DNA of 64,000 bases from Phytoseiulus persimilis (GCA_037576195.1 CM075102.1:12214001-12278000); one strand, 5' to 3'; positions 44,412 to 56,800 are shown, counted from the first letter of the stretch. Notes: generated by a model not told the origin, from the sequence alone. Made by a program: numbers and translations.

Positions 44412-46970
44412 TCAGCGTGATCGAGTCCCCTGGGTCGTCAATACTTCACGAACACACTCTTGAATATCATTATCGGAGTTTTCGTCAAACCTGGACAGTT
44501 GGGGCGGAATGTGATGACTGGAAAACAGATTCCCGTTTAGAATGATATTTTCATCCAACGAATCGGATAACTCCATCGAGAAGACCCGCTCGGGAAACGG
44601 GAAACCCTCACCGTTGTCGTCGATTCGGGTGCAACGGTTCCACCCGTCAACACTTAAAACGGTGTTCCTTTCGTAACAAACTTTGAGGACACCATTTCGA
44701 CTCGATAGTGTCACCTGGCCTTTCGAGATGTGTGGGAACTGGTCCTGCGTGAGCTTGTAGGTTTTCACAGCGTTCTCCGAAATTGTTTGCTTCAGCTTCA
44801 TGTGGATCGGTCCGTCCCCACATTCGGCGCAAGTGAGTACGGCGGGAGCTTCGCGAAAGAAAAGATCGCATTTCTTATTCCATTAATTTCAAGATCGCGG
44901 CCTTCTGAGGTGCACCAACTCACCGAGGTAACTTTCCCGAGCCAGATCACGTGCTCGGTTGCGGATGGCCAAGGCTCCTCTGTTCGTGTTTTCATCCCAG
45001 AATTTCACGGAGAATAGGTCCTCGCCGAAGTAGGAGGTCTGCATTGTTGTCACCGCGAAGAAGGCCACAGTTTCTGAAGGTGCAATGAATTACTCATGAG
45101 AAAATGCAGCAGCGAACTCCAGGATGTTTCGTTGGGTGACCAATGGCTCTCGCCCACCTTTGAAGTCTTTTCGCAAGTTTTCCACAGCTCGCCCAATCAC
45201 CCCCGTCGGACTCCGCTGCTCGCTGCCGTGGGCCATCCAAACGATGATGCGCGACGGATAGAGGTTCTCGCTCTCAGTTGTGTTCGTGAGCTGTTGATGT
45301 AGGGCCTCGAGTACGGTAGCTTCGTCCTGAGGGGAGAAGCTTCGCATCCTGTCCGACTTGAAGATTTTTTGCGTTTGGCAAGCCACACTCGAGGGCAGGC
45401 TTGGGTTTTTTGTGCCGACTTGCATGAGCTGGCCGTTCTGAACGCTCTGCTGATTCATCTGGAGGAAGATTTTTCGATCGGGTCCCAGGTTGAGCTGTCG
45501 CGAAAGATAGCTCACGAAGGCTCTCTGATGAGCCCAGTAGCGTTGCATCTCCTCCAAGGGCATGAACCGCGTGTCATCGGTCTTGAGTATGACATGAATT
45601 TCCGCCGGAGTTTCAACGATGGCTGTGGATCGAGGCTGATTTCGTTAGAGTCGATGCGATACGTTTCTTGGCTCCGACGGCCAGGCCTCACTTTCATGGA
45701 ATTTCGACAAACCCGGATGGGGGGTACTGACGGTTGGCTATCGAGAGAGCGGTGCCATCGTCGCAGAAGCTCGGCATGCTGAGAAGTTTGTGTTCTGTGG
45801 CCCTCGTGACTTTCCTCAGAACTCTAGAGGCCGCGTCCATGACTTTCGATTCGGACAGACCGGCGACCAGTCCGGGGAAGGCAGAGGCGAACGCCCTGTA
45901 GAAACTTATGAACTCTGTTTCAAGATTCCCAGTGAGCATGTCGGACGGGAACAAGTCGTATCTGCGGCACACCGAGAGGCGATTCAGTTCGCTCGTGGGG
46001 TCGTGGTCGTTCAAGGATCGCGAGACGCCGCGAGTGCTGTAGTATCCATACAAGAGGTCGCGCAGACTGGAAGCTGCGGTGAGATTTGCGTGGAGTCCGA
46101 GAATGTATCCTGGAAACAACTTAGAGCTCAGACACGCTCTCCTGGGGAGTTCGATCCCTCAAGCTTTCTACGGAGAGAGGGACGAGAAACTACCGTCGAT
46201 GGCTCCGCGCACCCTGCTGTACGTTATCCACGAGTCCACTTCGTCCTTCGCAGTGGGATGTCGCACGAAGTCATAGGGACAGAATGAATCGTGCCAGCTA
46301 TTACCAGAATCAACGAGATCAGCCCTCGGGTTCGCGATCAGTTCCGGGAGAAGTATCCCTGCGGAGGCGGAATTCTTAGCGACGCCTGTCAGACGGAGAA
46401 TAAATCGAAGTTTGGCGGCGTTTTTGAAGTACCAACCGCCGAACGTGAGAGCGTTCAAGATCGTTATCCGGGAGTCGGGATCCTGCGCGGTTTCCACGGC
46501 GTGGTTCAGACTGCGTGTCATCTGTCTCACACTCCGGAAGGACTCTCCGACCAAGGACGGCGAACCCGAGATGCCCAGCAAGACCACGTTGAGAGCCACG
46601 GCGATGTCCTGCAAACGCCGGAAAGAAAATCGATCGTCTTCAATTCTCCAACAGACGCCAACGATTCCCTCCACGGCGATTCAGCGCGGAGGAATCTCCC
46701 CGCCGATATTCCCAAGCGAATACGAACTTCATTGAAGTCCAGAGCGACGACTCCGTGCTCGATTTGTCTCTCCTTCGAATACGACAACAAGTGGTACAAA
46801 TGACACTTTTCGCTGGGGAGCAGGGTATCATCGCTGACGCCTGGATCTTCCCTCGACGATGCTCCCACCAGAGCACGCTGAACGGATCGCAAGACGTCCT
46901 CATGAACTACGCTCGCGTTCTTCCTGGCAGGGCTGTCGAGTGAGTATTTGTCCAGTAGGAACTGAATGAG
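44412..46970 (-). other. Unit 2 exons of the two-unit protein
   Basis: Exons, all phase-consistent: 46728-46970, 46194-46608, 45732-46109, 45158-45622, 44924-45073, 44412-44848. Markers paralleling unit 1: SEKCHLYHLLSY, QIEHGVVAL, GAIDGYILGLHAN, GYYSTRGV, a VWA-like domain from AEIHVILKTDDTRF through LRKDFKETVAFFAVT to IRNRARDLARESYL, and the tail motif GVLKVCYERN. Several joins were fixed by matching unit 1: the split codon in GAIDGY and the LRKDFK-E junction reproduce the unit 1 sequence exactly where an intron lies. Confidence 0.75.
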
Positions 46971-49900
46971 CTGAAGAGAAAACGGTACGTGAGCGATGAG
47001 TCATGCAACTCCGGATGGAAGTCTCATCAGCGACTCGTCAGCTACCTGTGCGATTGTCGCTGAAGGGTTAGCTTCTTCCAACTTCTTCGAAATGAAGAGA
47101 AACTGATCGAGAGTCAGGAGAAAGCTCTTCTGTTTCGAAACAGCGCAGATCTCCGTCATTTCACTCGGACGCGAAACGTGTTCGAAAGTTTTCGGATCGC
47201 CGGGATAGTTCAGTATCGATGGGTCGTCGGGCTGTTCGTGCCGCTTCGAGTGCTCATGATATCGCTCAAGGACATCACTTTTCACCAAGTTCTGGTGTGT
47301 GCGGTCACGTTGTCGTTCTCCTGATTTCGCCACAGGGGGTTCCGCAGACTGGCTCCGACTTTCTTCGAGGGAGAGTTCCGGAGCTGCGAAAGGATTTTCC
47401 AGTGTTCCGTAGGGAACGTCGGGTCTTGACTCGATGTTCTCCAGCGTCGCCCGGGGTTGGTCAAGGGCGAAGTCGTCTTCTGGATAAGCTCTGACCGGGA
47501 CTCGATGTTTCCGTTCTCCCGTTGCGTGCTGCGAGGGTTGTTTTCGCGAATCGGTTCCCGACAATTTGCTAGGCCTTTCTTTGGCGTGGAATTCGTCGGT
47601 GTTCTTTTCGAAATATCGCTTCTCGTTGCGATTCGAGCCAGCACGAACTCCTTGCGGTCGGTGATGGAGGCGGCCAGGCTCTCTCTTCTCGTAGGGAGAT
47701 TTCTCTGAGAGCGAGAGACTGTCTTCCTCGAGCGGAGGAGCCTCTGGCTGCTGCTTAGGACCCTGCTCCTTCAGATTCCCCTTCGAGGGGCCTTCCGGAC
47801 CGCGCGACGGGTACCGGTAAGTGTCGAATCGATTGGAAGTTTGGGAGGAGTCCTCTTCGAACTCAGCTGGAATAATCGAAATTCGTGTTATCGCCAAATA
47901 CCATTCGCGGTATGGCGGGTTGAGCTCCGACTGCGGGGCAAAAGGCGCCGAAGGACGGGTACAGCCGTTCCGATTCCTGTACTCACCCACGTAGCCGATC
48001 TCGACTCGCGTTTCGTCGGGATATTTACAATCTTCGTGATTGCACTCGATGAACGGCACTCCAGGCTTCCTCGGCAGGGCAACGACTTTGAAGTGGACCA
48101 TGTCACAATGGACCTCATCGCAGAGATCATGGAACGATTTGACGAACGCATTCTCCGAATTGGTGTCGCGGCAATTCGTTTCTTCGATAGGGATTCTTTG
48201 ATGGGTCGAGTTCTGCCTTTCGTAGCAGATTCTCAGGGGCAGGCCCTCCGAGGTGACGGTGATGTTTACCAGAGACGGTTTTCGCCTCAGCTCATCGGGA
48301 TACACGACCCACGAGTAGGACGATTGCGGAGCGAGGAACGTTTGATGGATGCTCGACACCTGCAGATGATCCGTCAGACAGTTTTTGCAATGCACGATCG
48401 CGGGCGCTGAAAAATCCAAACACTCAGAGCAGGGGCCTTTCTTCGAGAAGGATGGAAACTCCAGCTGGAGCTTGCCAAGCGACCAACTTATGCAGGGTGC
48501 GAGGAACATGGAAGTAGCAACTCACTTTGACAAATTTCGTGAGCGAGCTCCGAAGCGATTCGTTGCATGACTCGGTCGTCGGCCGCTTGGGGGATGATAA
48601 CCACCGCGTCCTTGACATCTGCTCGGAACTTCTCCACGATTTCTGGTTTGGGTCCGACGACGAAGATGTACAGGTCCTTGTGCGACTTCCGAAGGCCGCG
48701 AATGACATTCTGTAGATCTTCTTCGTTGCTCTTGAAATCATTGAACTTGAAGTATATCACAACTTTGGATGGTGTGACTGTTCCTGCAGCCATCTCCCGA
48801 TCGTCTTCCAGCAAGCTGTTCCACGTTCCGTTGACCGCTCTCCAAATATCGGCCTCTTGACAATCGACGCAGCCAGGATCCGGTCTGGAGTCAAAAGCGT
48901 TCAACTCATCAGAAATCGAGGTTTCGAGTGATTTCCGAGAGGATTCAGATGAAGATCGTGATAGCTCACCTCGCGACCAGGCACGATGGGTTCTTTTGCT
49001 TGTAGCTCGAGCTGAAGAAGAGCTTCAAAACGTGCGGGTTGTCCGCGAGGGATGAGCTCGACATGGAAACCCTCGAGTTTGGATTATTCTCCAAGAGCTT
49101 TTCCGACAGGTAAGCCGAAAGTCTCCTTTGATACGAGTCGGACTTCGGGTCTCCAGATATTGGATCGAGCAACAAGAGCACATTGCTCTGGGTCTGACAG
49201 GTACCCTTGCCCACTTGACGTTGGATCTCCCGGCAGGTTGAAGGAGGGTCTTGGGAAGAGAAATCGTTTTCAGGTCAGTTACACTGCGGCTCATTCGAGA
49301 AGCCTGATCCAACTTCCATGCCCGCCTCCAAGATTTCAGAAAAACTCACGAGTGACGAGGCTTTCGAGTCCTTGGGCGAACTTCTTCACGGCTGGTACCA
49401 AAGCGTATGATTCTACCACTTCTTTTAGAGGCAGGGCTTCAGCTGCGTTGAAGAGTCTAGCAACTGCCACAGTTTGCTCCGTGAGCCGCTCCGTCGAGAA
49501 AAGCTTGTGGAAGATCTGAAAGTTCGAAGTGACGACGATAACTGTTCCGTGTCGCCCGCTGTCGCTCCTGCGGCGGAGCATCTCCCGCCCTGCTCTCCAC
49601 CGGGACAGAATGACTCACTTTGCCTCGATTGCAAAACGAAACCCCGCCGGAGAATTCGGGAACCAGCTCACGGATTCCCCGATTCGAGTAGTATGTGCTC
49701 AGGAGCTGTGTCAAGCTGTACGGACGCTGACGTTGCTTTGCAATTCTCGAAGCCAGCCCGCTGAGGATGAAGCCGTCGATAGTCCCGGAAAGCTCAGCGT
49801 CCGTTATATCCGCCCCCTACGGAAATCGGTACCGTCGTTTAGTCACAAGATTGCCTGATCCGGAACATCAGCGGACGTAGTCCAAGACCCACCCTCGAAG

Positions 49901-50942
49901 AGATTTCGAATTGCTTGGGGCAGAGAGGCGATGTCCAGAGGCCGCTTCTGCCGATTCGCGGAACGACCGATGTGTTCCTCCACAGGACTGACGTTCCCAG
50001 CAGCGTGGCAAGGGTCGGACCGTAAATGTGGTCCACGACATGGTGGCCCTCGGGAACTGTGAAGTTAGCCAGTCATAAACGAGCGATTCTTCGACTACCT
50101 TCTCGACGGACGTGCTCTCCCGTCTACTAACCGATCCCACTGTATGGCCTCAAAATGGTCAGAAGAGCTTCGGTCGATTCTCTCGACGCGTATTTTGAGG
50201 CGGATACCCCTTTGAGAGCTGCACTGAGGGCTATCGCTGAGTTGCCCTCGGGATGAACGATGGGCGACACAACTCCATGCTCGATGTACCTGTCCAAACA
50301 CATCGAACTGTAGCGGATCGACTGATGGATCTGATCGATACCCTCCCTCTTCTGGAATCATTCCAGCCGCCGAACTCAGAGAGAACACTCACGTGACATT
50401 CCCCGCCCCGTTGTTCCTTTGCTCGACGGTGTGAGAAAGCATGAAGTACAGAGCGCACTTTTCATGGGATGTGAAAGAATCTTCCTTGAAGGGGAGTCTC
50501 GGTGCGCTCCTCAGGACGACCTCCGAAATGGTGGCTTTGGCCTCCTCATCTTTATCCACGAGGAACATGTAGCCCTTGTCCGTTCGTTTCAACCGCATGT
50601 ATGGCATGGAGAACCTGTAACAAACAATCAGAGCAGCGATCCGGAAACAAGGAGTGCAACATTCGACGCTTCCCAGCCGGAGGATGATCTCGTCCGTTTG
50701 GAACGCTTTGCTCACCTGCGGAGCAGGAGAGAAGCAGTGTCCGCAGCATCTTCCAAGTGATGCAGTTTCTCGACTTTGTCCACCAACTCTACGAACGTCT
50801 TGATGTTGCGGGGCGAGACATCTTTGTCCTCTGCTCCGTGCTTGAGACACGCCGGCGCGACGAGACGATGGAAATCCCGAGTTGTCATCAGCGCGTTGGA
50901 GCACAGTGCACAGAGCAAACCGAAGCAGAGCTTGAGAAACAT
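44412..50942 (-). CDS. Secreted two-unit protein with two degenerate VWA domains, unknown function
   Basis: A minus-strand gene of 16 exons coding about 1,740 residues. The start MFLKLCFGLLCALCSNA at 50942 is a clear signal peptide; I see no membrane anchor at the C-terminus (stop at 44412). It consists of unit 1 (50942 to about 47990), a disordered Pro/Glu/Lys/Arg-rich linker (about 47050-47866) and unit 2 (46970-44412). The units have the same order of motifs: an EKC-x-LY helix, IEHGVV, IDG-[FY]-IL, a YYS-x-RG turn, a VWA-like domain and a Cys-containing beta-rich tail with CYER. The VWA domains lack the MIDAS DxSxS (DPISGD in unit 1, KTDDTRF in unit 2), so metal-dependent ligand binding is doubtful. 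Short stretches recall serpin motifs, but not convincingly. No named family fits. Confidence 0.8.
47046..47866 (-). other. Disordered linker exon between the two units
   Basis: One 821-base exon coding about 274 residues, rich in Pro, Glu, Arg, Lys, Ser and His, without domain character until its last 50 residues (DQFLFISKKLEEANPSATIA), which begin unit 2. It joins 46970 in phase 0 (donor CAG|GTAGCT). The preceding segment 47867-47986 is open in frame but flanked by a strong GTGAGT donor and ATTCCAG acceptor, so it is probably a 120-base intron; retaining it would add 40 residues. Confidence 0.7.
47987..50942 (-). other. Unit 1 exons of the two-unit protein
   Basis: Exons: 50716-50942 (signal peptide), 50393-50614, 50132 to 50346 or 50351, 49893-50056, 49619-49816, about 49350-49541, 48970-49249, 48526-48884, 47987-48436. 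Markers: HEKCALYFMLSH, YIEHGVVSP, GTIDGFILSGLAS, TYYSNRGI, then a VWA-like domain from SNVLLLLDPISGD to LYIFVVGPKP and MQRIASELAHEICQ, then a tail with LPLRICYERQ. Two junctions are uncertain. The exon-2/3 join has two phase-compatible solutions. The exon-5/6 join needs phase 1, so the GTGAGT at 49613-49618 (phase 0) cannot be paired directly; a GC donor or the upstream GTGAGC would work. Confidence 0.7.
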
Positions 50943-53868
50943 GTTGCTTGCTTTTCACTTCGAAGCAGCGGCCCGGATCGCGTGTCACCTAACAGAAGGT
51001 ATCTCCGCCACCGAACTCCCTCGAACTCGTTCCGTCACCACCGTTCCAAGCACGCAGCATTCCAGTCGAAGTTCGACATCGATGCCAGTCCTGGGCTCAC
51101 TGTCAGTGGGGAGATGTTCCTGGAAGTTGAGAGTTCAGATCTAGGTGGTGCTTGATGGAAGCAAGGGCAACGGTGAGGATATGAAGGCCCTGTCTGTGAA
51201 GCCGAAACCCGCGCGTCAGCGGGAGGGTGCCCCGGACTGCAAACGCAACGGCTCGGATCTGCCAAACGATTCCAGATGAAATCGCTTCGCTCAACCAACA
51301 GAGAAACCGGTCTCCCACCGCATCCCTGGAGAATCGACCCCGCGCGAACACAGAGACGCGTATGGAAGCGATCCGCGAACGTCACTGGGTTTTCGAAACC
51401 GCTGGTATCGGAGCGCTGATGGCCGACGTAGATTTCTCACCGACTGATACACTGCTTCAATTTGCCGCGATCACTTCTTACCTTCCGATGGATTCTGTGC
51501 GGGAACGACCCCACCAGAGCCAACTCCGCTCCCCAAACCGGAATGGTTCTTCAGTTCTGCGATTCATCTGTCACAGAACTCGCTCCACCCCCACGGCATC
51601 TTCTTTTTCTAACGTCCCGCCAGATCAGAATAAGACAACGCTTGATTTCGTAGCCAGCGCCTCCCAATTTGGATGCCGACACGGAGGCTACGCAAAAGAG
51701 GAGCTAGCTCTAAGCTCAGAAGACGATCCAGACACTGGAAGTTCGTTTCAGTGAATGGGAGCAGGATGAATGCCTCAGCGATTGCTTTGTGTCAAATTCT
51801 GGAGACATCAATTGTCTATGCGCACGCCGTTGTTACAGGAGACGGAGTAGTTTCACTTGGAAGGGCGGTATCTAATTTTTCGTTCTAGTTCATCCCGAAA
51901 GGCCGATTCCCCTGAATAATCGTTTGCGATGGAAGAAATCCCTAGACAACGTTACGGATGCCCTAACGGCGGGGAACCGACTACACCTGAGAGGAAAACT
52001 TCAACTCGTTGCTCATCTTGGCTCGCCTGCTCGCTCGGCAGGGCCGACAGAGAGAGAGAGGCGACTCCTCCACTCATTGGCTTGACCAGAGGATTCCAGA
52101 GCAACGACTTCATTTGCTTTTTCAAGGGCAGCATGTATTGAATGAAATTCCTCTGTTAGAATACTTCCGCGTTGAAAGCGTGATGGAATAATTTGATTTT
52201 ATCTCGAGAAGTGTCCACAGGCTGTTCCCAGCAAGATGCCGGAGAGCCGGCTGTTTCAGTCGGAGCTCGTGGGGTCGCTCAGACTGCCCTGTTAGCTACT
52301 TGCGAGAGATCAGCTTCGTGAAATGATCAGGTTCTATTGGAATAGCAGAGAACTCCACTCAGCGATTCGCCATTCAGCTCGAACGATCATCCTTGCAAAG
52401 CGGGAGGCTTCTAGAATGGTGCCAGTCATCAGCTCACCATTTTCTTTGGAGGAAGCTCTCCGATATCGTATGGAGCGAACACGTTTCACGGCCACTTTTG
52501 GTTGCTGTCATATGTTTGGCTCAGATTCATTCGGGCGTTCATGCTGGTCGGCCTGGAACTCTATTCTCCGAAAAACTATCTCCTCAAATTCGAACTTCGA
52601 CAGCGATCCTTCCCCGTTTATTCCTCGTTTTGCTTCCTCTCGAAGTATCTTACATTACAATATTACATGGCGGTTTCAATCATATCTTTGTCGTTGCCAT
52701 CAGCATCTTCATCTCAATGATAATGCTCATCGTATCCAAGATAAAATGATCTGTTCTCTATAGATTTTATTTGCTTCCGTTCGTTTGATGATTTGCCTCT
52801 CCCCCAGAGTCGCTGGACATTATCTCTCAATGTCCTAATGAACACCGGTAATCGGATGCTCCTCGTGGAACGATCCAGATTCATCTGTACACTCCAGCCG
52901 GATCGCACAACAAGCTCTGGTCGCTGTTTGAGTGGGAACGTTCCTCCAGCGAGGACTCCGACAAAAAAAAAGAGAAATACGCTTAAAAAACAAGTCTTGA
53001 GTCGCAGTAGCGGTGGCAGCAATTCTTAACAACTTGTGAGAATTTGTGATACCAATGACTGCAATTACGATGAATTACAAGTTGTGGCACCTTCAGCATG
53101 AACACATACTTGCGTCGTCGTTTAGAGCTCACGCACGAGCTCGGCCTCCACTTCGGAGACGCTCGGGCGAGACTAGTTACAGAACTCAAGACAAATCTAG
53201 TTAATGAACGAGCTGGGCCAAAGGAGTAAAGTACAGAGGCACGGGCAACAGGAGGAAGAAGGAAGGCCAGAGCTCTTCCTCCGAGAACGCCAATCAAAGT
53301 CCAGGGCCGAAAATCCACGGAAAGATGATGACGATCGCTCCTTGCCGATGCGCGTCACCGCTGAATCGTCACACTAGCGAGCTCCGTCGCGAGAACGAGA
53401 CGTAGCGGCCCGAGCGGCCGCTCTCGCCGCAAACTCCATCATTATACATATCTTACAAGAGGTGCTGCTGCTGCTGCTGCTGTTCTTGCTCCTCGTCTGC
53501 GAATTGCATCGAGCGTCGCGGAACCAGGAGTTCGTTGTGCTACGGGATTGCTGGTGGTAGAGATCACAAGGGTCAAAAGGCTGGCTTTGAGAGGGTTTCC
53601 GGCGAACGGCCGTTCATACACACAAAAAACTATTTCTTCTCTCCTCATTCTGTGCGACTGCTTTACACAAGGCGTTTGCATAGAACGTGGATTCTCTTCT
53701 CGTTCCCTTCCACAGAATAATTCTTCCGACAAAAAACAGGTCCATTTCTCCTTCCGTTAATGAACGATCCTATGATGAAATTACCAACTCGTTGTCGGAG
53801 TAAGTATTTACACTTCCGTAACGACGACCTAGTGTGCAATTGTGTGGTTGTTCTGTCTTTGGTGTCTC
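50943..53868. other. Intergenic, 2.9 kb, upstream of the two-unit gene and downstream of SAP130
   Basis: No supported gene. Frames at 51.2-52.7 kb have no recognisable domain; one near 52.4-52.75 kb has a hydrophobic end but no family resemblance. It should contain the two-unit gene promoter and the SAP130 3' UTR. A minus-strand AATAAA at 52766-52771 is over 1 kb from the SAP130 stop. Confidence 0.55.
53464..53482. repeat. GCT/AGC trinucleotide repeat
   Basis: About six GCT units, probably in the SAP130 3' region. Confidence 0.85.
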
Positions 53869-56800
53869 TCATAGCTTTTCCCTTTTCTTCAGCGGACGCT
53901 TGCTGACATGCTTGCCAATCACGTCTAGAACTCTGCCTTTGTGTTCGAGCACCTTGCTCAACTGCTTCTTAACTTCGATCATCTGGTCTTGCATGATCTT
54001 GCTCCGTTGCAGATTACCCTGGAAGGCGAAACGTCTCAATGAGCCGGCTTACGAGAGGATCAGCTGGAGCAGTAAAGTTCCGCAGATGGTTCGTCGCGCG
54101 ACCTACCTTTATCAGATCGGCGATCTTGTTGAGCATTTTCTCTTCTTCGGATCCGAACGAAGACCTCTCCGAGGGTTTGCTCGACGTCTCGAAATCCTCC
54201 AGCATCTTCTTGAAGCGATGAACAGCGTCCGACTCGATGGTTTCGACTTCTTCGACCTGTCCTTTTATGTGGAAGAGCTGCAAAGGGAACAACCGATGTG
54301 AGCGCCGTGGATTCGTGCCGGCCTCAGACTCGCCGTTGGTATTCAGATACCTCGACATTCAGAAACGAAACCAACCTTCCACCCGTGGGCCCTCTGCGCA
54401 GCGCTCTTCTGATTGGCTAACTCATTGACGGAGGGCTTTCGATCATCTCTGCAGCGGACGTCCGAGTGTCGCAGAAAATGATTGAGGCGTGCCTTCCATC
54501 CATGCTGCTGTCCTCCGAAGAGCTGTGGCCGCTGGTTCGTGGCGGCGGGCTCGTCCCGGCCGTTCTCCTCGCGTCGCAGCGGCCGCGCGTCTCCTTCCAC
54601 CTCGTTGGTCTGGAGCAGCTGTTTCCGCGGCTTCTTCCGCGGACTCACCTGCCCGTTCTGGGCTGCGTGATGGTTGTCGTTGGCTCCGGTCGAGTGTCCG
54701 GGCGTCGAGTTGTTATTGTCCTCGGTCGTGACCTCTTGTTTGATGCTCAGGAGAACTTGGTCGTCTTTGGGGTCTTTGGAGTCCTTTTTCGAGGGGGGCG
54801 GAGCGCTAGAAGCGACCAACGCGTTGAAGTGATCCGCTGTGCTCGCGGGCCTTTTCCTCAGTATGGAAGGCCGACTAGGACTGCCTTGCGTCGCCTGCTG
54901 GTTCGTCGGGAGGATGGTCGCCACCTGGTTCGTCGTCGCCGTCGTCGACGACGGGATCCCGGTTACCGTTATGGGCAGAGCTCCGGAGGACGCGGTCGGG
55001 AGACTCGTCCCCGCCGAGAGCGCTTGGGTGATTACTTTCTCCGTCAGATTGGCTAGCTTCGTCGAGTGCTGCTCGGTCACGTTCGTCGTCACGCGCTCAA
55101 CGACCGGTGTGGGAACGGCCGACACGGTGACTGCCGGCGGAGGGGGTGTCGCTAACTTCGTTATGGTGGTTTCGCTGCTTATCCGCTGGAGGCCGGCGGT
55201 GATGTCGGGATTGAAGGCGGTTTGTGCGGTGCCGAGGTCCGTCGAGTTCGTGTGATTGTTTGCTTTGGTGGCGGTCACCGAAATGACGTTGTTGCTCGAG
55301 GTGCCCGGGTGCACCTTGGTGTCAACAGTGACCATCAGGGAGCGTTGCGAGCTGAAAGGACTGTTGGTCCGAACTCCGGGAATGCTCGCGGTCGTGAGGT
55401 GCACCGGCGTCGAAGTCCCGCCTTGACTGCCGAAATAGGCCGCCGCTGGATAGGTCTCGTAGCGCAAATACGTTCCTGGCTGCATGTACTGAGTCGCCCC
55501 GGCCGCCCTGCTCGCGTCGCCCGTGAGGACGACGGCGCTCGGCGTGGTTCCCTGAACGTTCTGACCGACGCTGATGACGGGGAGTTGCAATCTGGGTCCA
55601 GCTGCGGTCATGAATCCTATGGGCTGCGGTTGCGCCTCGATTTCCGAGCCGGTAACGGTCAGCGGTTGCTGATAGACTTTCGCCATGGGGATCGTGAGGT
55701 TGTTCGCGTTGGGAGTTGCGACCTGAGTCGTGGAAACGTTCCGAACCTGCGGGAAAGAGCACAGTTAGACCAGCTAGCCCAACGTCTGACTCCTGAGAAG
55801 GAGAAAGGATGGGAGAAGCTCCAGGATACTTACGCTGACCGGCCGTTGCGATGTGATGACTACGTTGCTGACGTTACCGGCCTTGTTCGACACGAAAACA
55901 GGACTCGCCACTTTGTTGAACTGGTTCGAGTTCGGAACCGTTACCTTGGTCGTTATTGTGACCGCTTGTGAAGACGGGGAGTTCGACACCGGCTGAACGA
56001 CGGCCTGTGGCTGCGATGTAGTAATTGGAGTGAAAGTTGTGGTGCCCTTGTTGAACTGAGCCGGAGCACCGGTGCCGGTGGTCTTGTAGAAAGCGGTCGT
56101 CGCAGCAGTTTTCTCGCCGGTCGACACGATCGGTTGGAAGATAGCCGGCGTGTAAACCGTCTGCTTCTGACCCGGGGTCAGCGTTGAGCGAACTCCAGGC
56201 TCTATTGTTATGCTCGACGGAATCCCGAGGTGCAGCTGGTTTGTCGGCTGCTGAGTTTTCGAAAGTTCCACCATGGTCACCGGGGCGTACGCCCGAGTCG
56301 GGGTCAGGGCGGCCGCCGAAGCTCTCGCGCCGACAGGAATATGACTCGATGCCAGTACCACGTTCTGGCCGGTCGTTTGTCGTATGATCGGGGTAGCGAC
56401 AGCGGTGCCTTTAGGACCCGCTGTGATGCTCGCCACCGTCGCAGGTCCCCGCGGTACGTGGGTCGTGAACTGGTTCGAGGCCCGTATCAACGAGGCCGCC
56501 ACCGGCGTCTGCGGCCTTTGTTTGCTCGGCTGAGCTGCCGCCTGAACGGTGGCCTGCTGCACCGGAACAACTGGAGATCTGACATGTGGAATAACCGTGG
56601 GAGCCTTGGCCCCTTGAGGAGTTATCGTTGGTGTCGCTATGATTTTCTGTACATTGGTTCCGACGACCGGCGAAGGTTGCAGAGGACGGATGGAGGGCCG
56701 AAGTGTCGCGGCCTTCGCGGCTGCCACGGATGGCACGATCAGATGAGACGCCGGAGATGGCGAAGGTGTGAAAATACTTTGTCCTGAAGTGGCCGTCGCT

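Noticed and set aside
47841..48410. 189-codon plus-strand frame opposite the two-unit gene
   Set aside because: Antisense shadow of a real coding exon.
44412..50942. Voltage-gated calcium channel alpha2-delta subunit
   Set aside because: A VWA-like domain is present, but there is no MIDAS, Cache domain or C-terminal anchor, and the internal duplication does not fit that family.
51227..51754. 175-codon open frame on the plus strand upstream of the two-unit gene
   Set aside because: Low-complexity composition, no domain, no splice or poly(A) context; probably promoter-side noise.
52393..52749. 118-codon frame with a hydrophobic C-terminus
   Set aside because: No family resemblance, and the hydrophobic part is AT-rich sequence; not supported as a gene.
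54466..56787. Long plus-strand frames (196, 249 and 185 codons) opposite SAP130
   Set aside because: Shadows of the GC-rich, low-complexity SAP130 coding strand; Arg-rich and without homology.
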